From: Endomicrobiia bacterium
GTDB taxonomy: Bacteria; Elusimicrobiota; Endomicrobiia; Endomicrobiales; Endomicrobiaceae
DNA: 6,377 bases
NCBI GenBank assembly: GCA_009782015.1
Contig: WQUP01000066.1
Location: forward strand, 1 to 6,377
Direction: 5' to 3'
Shown: positions 1-4,700 of the stretch, one piece after another
Layout of the letters: every line of letters starts with the position of its first letter
Numbering within the stretch: position 1 is the stretch's first letter
The notes under the pieces: generated by a model
The model's database searches: none
What the model was told of the DNA's origin: nothing
The model's input: the letters and a program-made list of their open reading frames with translations, nothing else
Translations under genes and position numbers: made by a program

Positions 1-1
1 A

Positions 2-1750
2 AAAATAGCTGAGTTGGTATCCATCGGAATGATTACGGCGGAACAAATTTTGTCCGGTGATTTTTTGCCTGGTTCTCTTGTCGGAAAATTTTTAAGAAAG
101 CATACGGGATACCGCACCGGAACGGAAGATACGCAAAAAACATATAGAGAAGGATTGGTTTACATAGTTACAGAGACGTTGATAGCAACTAATTACAGCA
201 CAATCATAGACGAACTTGCAAAAGCAAGCGTTGCCCCTCATAAAAAATGGAACAAAGAGCACTCCGGCGCGCCGCTGGCGACAAACGAGGGCGTGTCGCT
301 AGGAAAAGTTATCGCTGACACAGTGCAAGAACTTGCCTTGATTGCGGATAATCCTGCGTCGGACTCTGCCGCAGAGATTAAAGCCATAGATTTTGTTAAT
401 AGCTCGGAAACTACCTTTGGAATTTTGCTTTTGAAAGAATCTCTGCGTCCGGGAGACTTGGACGCTATTCATGAAATATGGATGGGGCTGTATTACGCCA
501 TGAAAATTGTTAACCGCAACCGTCCGTTGAACTACGTGATCGACGAAGACCCTCTGGGCAGAAGGATAAAATCGCTTTGGAGCAACGCCGGTTCTGTTTT
601 GGCGAAAAACGGGCGGCCGGAAAAGGTGGTTGCCGGCATTGTGACGGAATTTGATATTTGGGCTTCACATTCTGTCAACCGGATAAAAGAGCAGAATGAT
701 GCGGCTGCAAAGACAAAGAAGGGATGGCTATCTAGTCCTATTGCATGGATAATAACAGGTATTTCCGTATTATTTCCGGCAAACCTGTTTGCGTCGAATG
801 CCGATTCCATAAGACATATTCTAAACAACGAACAGCTGACATTCTACACGGCGCTTGTATTGTTCGTAGTTGCCGTTGTCGGAATTTTCGCCTATGCCGT
901 AAAAACGTTGGCCGATCTTCCGGCCCGGCAGGAAAAAGAGTCCGTAAGCAGCGCCGTACAGCAGGTAAATACCCGCATTGTCGCGGAAGAACTTGAGAAA
1001 GTCAACAGATTTTTTGTTGATGCCGAGAGAACAAAGGAAAGATATACCGAGCCTGGAGTCGTGATTGTTAATCTTGAGGCGAACAAAAGCGCATTCGGAG
1101 ATCTGAGCGAGCGGCTTGCAAAAATTTTAGGCAAAGACGCTTATATCATTGATCCCAAATACTATCATTTGTCGGTAAGCAACGCGGGAAATGTATCGAA
1201 TGAGCCGGCATCGCAGGATGAAGTGCAGAAAGTTATAAGCGAGATACCGAATGAATTTTTTGAAGCTTTATCTAAAGTCGGCGGTAAGCTGAAAGGGAGA
1301 TTTGATATTACAACGGGCGGTCAAATCGTATATGTGCTTGATACAAACTCGGAAATTCCTCAGGGGTTTTTTGAAGCTGTAAAAAAGTATCTTCCGGCAA
1401 ATTGGAGCAGATATGATATGGTTCGCATGAATCTGGCTAGAATGTACCCCGGAGTTTCGCAGGAAAAAGTAAAAGCCGTTGCCGATCTCCTTAACAAGTG
1501 GAATGAAAAGAATACGGTCTCCGATGAAGTTTTGAACGGCCGCATAGTGTACGGACAGGTTAAATCCTTAGGAGAAATAACCGGCGAAGCGTATTCCAGA
1601 ACATATTTGGGAGCGGCTCTTGCCGATTTTAAAGGAAGAAACGGGTATCAGACTCACAAAAGAGACAACGGGGAGTTCCGCAGCGCAAGGTCAATAGACG
1701 AAATGCTCAAGACGATAAATGAGCTGTCGGCAAACAATATCGATTACTAG
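2..1750 (+). CDS. N-terminal part (5'-partial) of giant multidomain membrane protein, ending at an in-frame TAG
   Basis: The frame is open to the left edge, so the true start probably lies upstream. The first possible in-window starts are TTG at 14 and ATG at 29, and neither has a convincing Shine-Dalgarno sequence. Numbering from the TTG at 14, residues 1-240 are helical, soluble and unrecognised. Residues 242-260 and 277-296 form a membrane hairpin flanked by Lys/Arg-rich stretches, so both ends should be cytoplasmic. Residues about 345-530 resemble a 2H phosphoesterase (LigT-like) fold, with an HLS motif at residue 385 and a degenerate second motif near 471. The last 45 or so residues look like the first strand and helix of a TIM barrel that continues in the same frame beyond the TAG. 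There are no cysteines. The reading frame itself is certain. The function is unknown, and I think this is a fragment of a longer protein rather than a complete product. Confidence 0.85.
   Translation, partial: KIAELVSIGMITAEQILSGDFLPGSLVGKFLRKHTGYRTGTEDTQKTYREGLVYIVTETLIATNYSTIIDELAKASVAPHKKWNKEHSGAPLATNEGVSLGKVIADTVQELALIADNPASDSAAEIKAIDFVNSSETTFGILLLKESLRPGDLDAIHEIWMGLYYAMKIVNRNRPLNYVIDEDPLGRRIKSLWSNAGSVLAKNGRPEKVVAGIVTEFDIWASHSVNRIKEQNDAAAKTKKGWLSSPIAWIITGISVLFPANLFASNADSIRHILNNEQLTFYTALVLFVVAVVGIFAYAVKTLADLPARQEKESVSSAVQQVNTRIVAEELEKVNRFFVDAERTKERYTEPGVVIVNLEANKSAFGDLSERLAKILGKDAYIIDPKYYHLSVSNAGNVSNEPASQDEVQKVISEIPNEFFEALSKVGGKLKGRFDITTGGQIVYVLDTNSEIPQGFFEAVKKYLPANWSRYDMVRMNLARMYPGVSQEKVKAVADLLNKWNEKNTVSDEVLNGRIVYGQVKSLGEITGEAYSRTYLGAALADFKGRNGYQTHKRDNGEFRSARSIDEMLKTINELSANNIDY
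737..901 (+). other. Membrane hairpin 1 (two transmembrane helices) in the giant protein
   Basis: Helix 1 is encoded at about 737-793 and contains the motif LFPANLFAS. Helix 2 is at 842-901, a stretch rich in Val, Ala, Leu, Phe and Ile. The connecting loop is about 16 residues. Lysines precede helix 1 (AKTKKGW) and Lys/Arg follow helix 2, so the positive-inside rule puts both flanks in the cytoplasm and only the short loop outside. It probably acts as an anchor. The LFPxxLFxS motif recurs in hairpin 2. Confidence 0.85.
1046..1600 (+). other. 2H phosphoesterase / LigT-like domain, probably degenerate
   Basis: A starting strand (GVVIVNLE) is followed by a helix and then YYHLSV at 1160-1177, which matches the first HxS/T motif of 2H phosphoesterases such as the RNA 2',3'-cyclic phosphodiesterase ThpR. 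About 86 codons later, VRMNLARM (1421-1444) sits where the second motif, usually P-H-x-T-L-A-R, is expected; the spacing is typical of the family. Here Arg-Met-Asn replaces His-x-Thr, so catalysis by the usual two-histidine mechanism looks lost. A final strand pair follows (VSDEVLNGRIVYGQ). The assignment rests on motif order and spacing only. An unrelated alpha/beta fold is possible. Confidence 0.4.
1748..1750 (+). other. In-frame amber (TAG) codon interrupting the giant reading frame
   Basis: This is the only stop codon in frame over about 2,125 codons. The flanking residues read NNIDY-stop-EIVLQG, which matches the G-x-D-Y-hydrophobic-E-hydrophobic pattern at the second strand of xylose isomerase-like TIM barrels, so a residue is expected here. 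A leucine codon TTG would be one base away. Possible explanations are a nonsense mutation, a sequencing or assembly error, suppression or readthrough, or a genuine split with reinitiation at the TTG at 1760. General reassignment of TAG is unlikely because no other in-frame TAG appears, although glutamine codons are frequent. Confidence 0.9.
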
Positions 1751-1762
1751 GAAATTGTATTG
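1749..1762 (+). promoter_or_regulatory. Possible reinitiation site: AGGA plus TTG start directly after the TAG
   Basis: AGGA at 1749-1752 lies seven bases before a TTG codon at 1760-1762, a workable Shine-Dalgarno spacing, and it overlaps the stop codon. This could allow translational coupling, so that the two halves of the frame are made as separate chains. The motif is short and could be chance, because the same bases also encode a plausible strand of the TIM barrel. Confidence 0.25.
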
Positions 1763-4700
1763 CAGGGGCTAACTCCGAGCGGGTCAAACTATGACGGGTA
1801 CAGAGACATTCTCAATAACGATTTTTGGCTTGTGGGCATATTCTCAAAAAATTCGCAGTTCGACTTGGATACAACATTAAAAGATTTAAAACATGATTTT
1901 GAAATCAGAGCGGAAGAAGTTAAAAAAGCCGCCGAAGCAAAAGGCATAAAGTTAATTGCGCATTTGCAAGGTCAGCCCCCGGACAGCGGAGCTTGGTGGC
2001 CGAATTATGACAATGACGGGAAAGAAGCATTGAACGGCTTAACAAAGATATTGGACGCTCAGCTTGAGATAGCGGGACTGCTGGGTATAACAAGTTTGGT
2101 TTTACACTTAAACGGAGACAAAAATAATGAAGAAGCGATGAAGGGATACGTTGCGTTTATTGAAAAAGCCGCGAGCATGGGAATAACGATAAATCTTGAA
2201 AACGAGATAATATATGAAAAAAACGATTATAACCACAATACAACGCTTGGCGAAAGAGGTTTTGCAGATTATAGAACGTTTATAGACGCTCTTGAAGAAA
2301 TTAATAAAGGATTAAGCGAAAACGGAAGGAAACATATGGGCGCGCTCATTGATACCGGAAAAGCCCTGCAGTCGTTTACCGATAACTCCAAAACTGATGC
2401 TGCCGGCAATATTTCAGATGAAGAGTTTAATCTGCAGACGGCAAAGATTAATCTTGAACACCTGAAAGAGTACTACGAAGCAGTCAGAAAAGCGGGTTTC
2501 AACATCAATGAAATACATTTGGCCCAGTCTTCCGTATTGCCTTCCGATGTGAAAGACGAGAAAGGAAAAGACGGTAAAGGAAGAAAAGTATTCTACAAGA
2601 AAACGCGTATAGAAGAGAATAAAAATCCGAATCTCTATATTTCCGATTTCTTAACTTTCCTGAATGAGAAAACGGAGAACAATGAAACAAGGTTTAAAGG
2701 CGTTGTAATTCAGGAAACAGACGGGTTTACGGTTCCTGCCGGAAAATCTGCAACGCAGGAAGCGCCGGCGGAACAAAAAGATAAGGTATTCGAACCGATT
2801 AAAAACAGATTCGATGAAGCTGTAAGCGTTTATAGGAAAGAGAAAACCGACGACAATGCGCGGGAGCTTATAAAGGCCGCGTACTCTTATGTTCTCGCGT
2901 CTGACCGCAATGTTACTCAGGCGCTCGAGACCCAAAAGGCTGTAGATGCGGCTTTGAAAGAGTTCGGCTTCAAAGATTCATCCATATACGAGCGGTTTTG
3001 GCCGGACAATAAAGCGCCTAAATATTCCCTGAATAACGAAAAATACCGCTGGGTTGATACAATAATAAGATTTGTTGAAAAGCCAATCTTTGCGAGTGAC
3101 TGGGATAAATTCTATGAAGCTAAAAGTATAAAAGAAAGAATCGAGAGAGTAATCAAAGATGCCGGTGTCGAATTTGGTTATGAGCGAAAAGAAAATGGCG
3201 CTCATTTTAATTTTTACAAAAACAGCATGAGCATAGAACTTACCGGAAAAGATTTTTCTGATTTTGGCGAAAGGCAGGTGGAGATTCTTAAGAAAATAAT
3301 CGATAACGGCGGTTATACCGGGGTTAAATTCGTTAAAAATGATTCTGATGCAAGATCCTGTACGATAACATTTGAGTTAGGCAAGGTCGAAGAAGTGGCA
3401 GACGCAGAGCAGAGCCTCATAAAACTGGCAGCCGCCGAGCAAAACCTCATAAAAATATTTGACGAATTCAAAAAGCAGTCGGAAAGCGGGAATGCTTCCG
3501 CAACAGCGGAGAAAGTAACTTCCGCGGTTTCAACGCAACAGCCTGCGGCAAAGCCTGCGTCAAGTTTTACTGCCCGCGTAACTGCTTTTATCGCTTTACT
3601 GTTATTTCCGCTCAGCCTGTTTGTAAGCGAGTCCTTACCGGTAAGTAATATTTCCGGCATGGGACACGGGTTTATAATTGTCGGTATTTTAGCGGTAGTT
3701 GCCGCAGCTGCGATTTTATTGCAAGTTTTCGGAATAATAAAACCGTGGTACGCCTCTTACGGTGCGCTTCGGACAGAAGGAAGAATAAAACAGACTGCGA
3801 ATGATTTCGGAAAGGAAGCGGAAATCAAAAGCGAAGGAAATATTTTCACGCGAAATTATACGCTAAGCGCCTATGCGGATGATAAGAATGCAGACGGCAA
3901 GAATATCGATATGCTTCTAAAAATATTTCAAGAGTATCCGAGATTTGCGGCAGAGCGCATATTTACCGGTACTGAAATATTCTTCTCGTCCGATTACACA
4001 TCTATAAAGATAAAATTTAAAGCAAGAAACGAAAAAGAACTGCTTAAGGCGGAGCAGGAACTCAAGGAAATACTCATTAAGTTTAAAGAGCAAACCGGAG
4101 AAGCTCAGGCCGAAACGCCGGCTCTAACGCGTAAAGAAGTAGCCTCAAATAAAGTCAGCATATTTGACGAAAAGGCTATAAACCAGCTTATAGAAGACGT
4201 CATAGCCGTCAGCGGCGCGCAGTGGAGCGAAGGCAGCAAAGCGATATTCAGAGAAACGAGAAAAGCGTATTTTGCTCAGCTTAGAGCCAAAGCCAAAGGC
4301 GAGAAGACTTCCGAACTTAGAATAGGCGAAAATTTTACGCCGCTCAGCCAAATGGCCGATGCGGACAGGATTTATGTCGCATTCGAGCAGCTTAAAGATG
4401 TGCTTAATGATCCCAGAGGCGCATTTTCCGAAGCTGCGAGAAATACGTTTGTAGATATATGCTTTATGAACGGCGGAATGGGGTCTTCGCTTAAAAGAGA
4501 TGATCTTCTCAAGGCAGTGAAAGTTTATCAGGAAGCGGTTGCCGCGGCAATGCAGATAAAAGATGAAACTTTGAGAGAAAATACATTAAGCAATCTCCGT
4601 GCGAGCCTGATTGACGGAACATTTTTGCAAAAAGATTTTAAAGGAGTGAAAATCCAATACGGCGCAAAGTCGGACGATCTGTTTTTTGTTGTTAGAGATA

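Larger units (their letters stand above)
1620..2730 (+). other. Xylose isomerase-like TIM barrel (sugar isomerase/epimerase, AP endonuclease 2 superfamily), interrupted by the TAG
   Basis: The barrel pattern starts before the stop with a helix (SIDEMLKTINEL) and the strand that contains the TAG. After it come LIAHLQG (His at 1961), a helix, and LVLHLNG (His at 2105). The four metal ligands expected in the D-tagatose 3-epimerase type of this fold are in order: Glu at 2198 (INLEN), Asp at 2351 (LIDTG), His at 2516 (EIHLAQ) and Glu at 2714 (VIQET). The second histidine of the endonuclease IV DxxH motif is Lys here, which points to sugar isomerisation or epimerisation rather than DNA repair. The loops between the last strands are longer than usual and rich in Lys and Asp. 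The substrate cannot be predicted. Confidence 0.7.

Noticed and set aside
14..31. Gene start at TTG 14 or ATG 29
   Set aside because: The frame is open upstream to the edge, no good Shine-Dalgarno sequence precedes either codon, and the protein looks like the middle of a larger one.
1620..2730. Endonuclease IV (DNA repair) identity for the TIM barrel
   Set aside because: The DxxH metal motif reads DTGK and the extra histidine ligands of endonuclease IV cannot all be placed. The four-ligand sugar epimerase pattern fits better.
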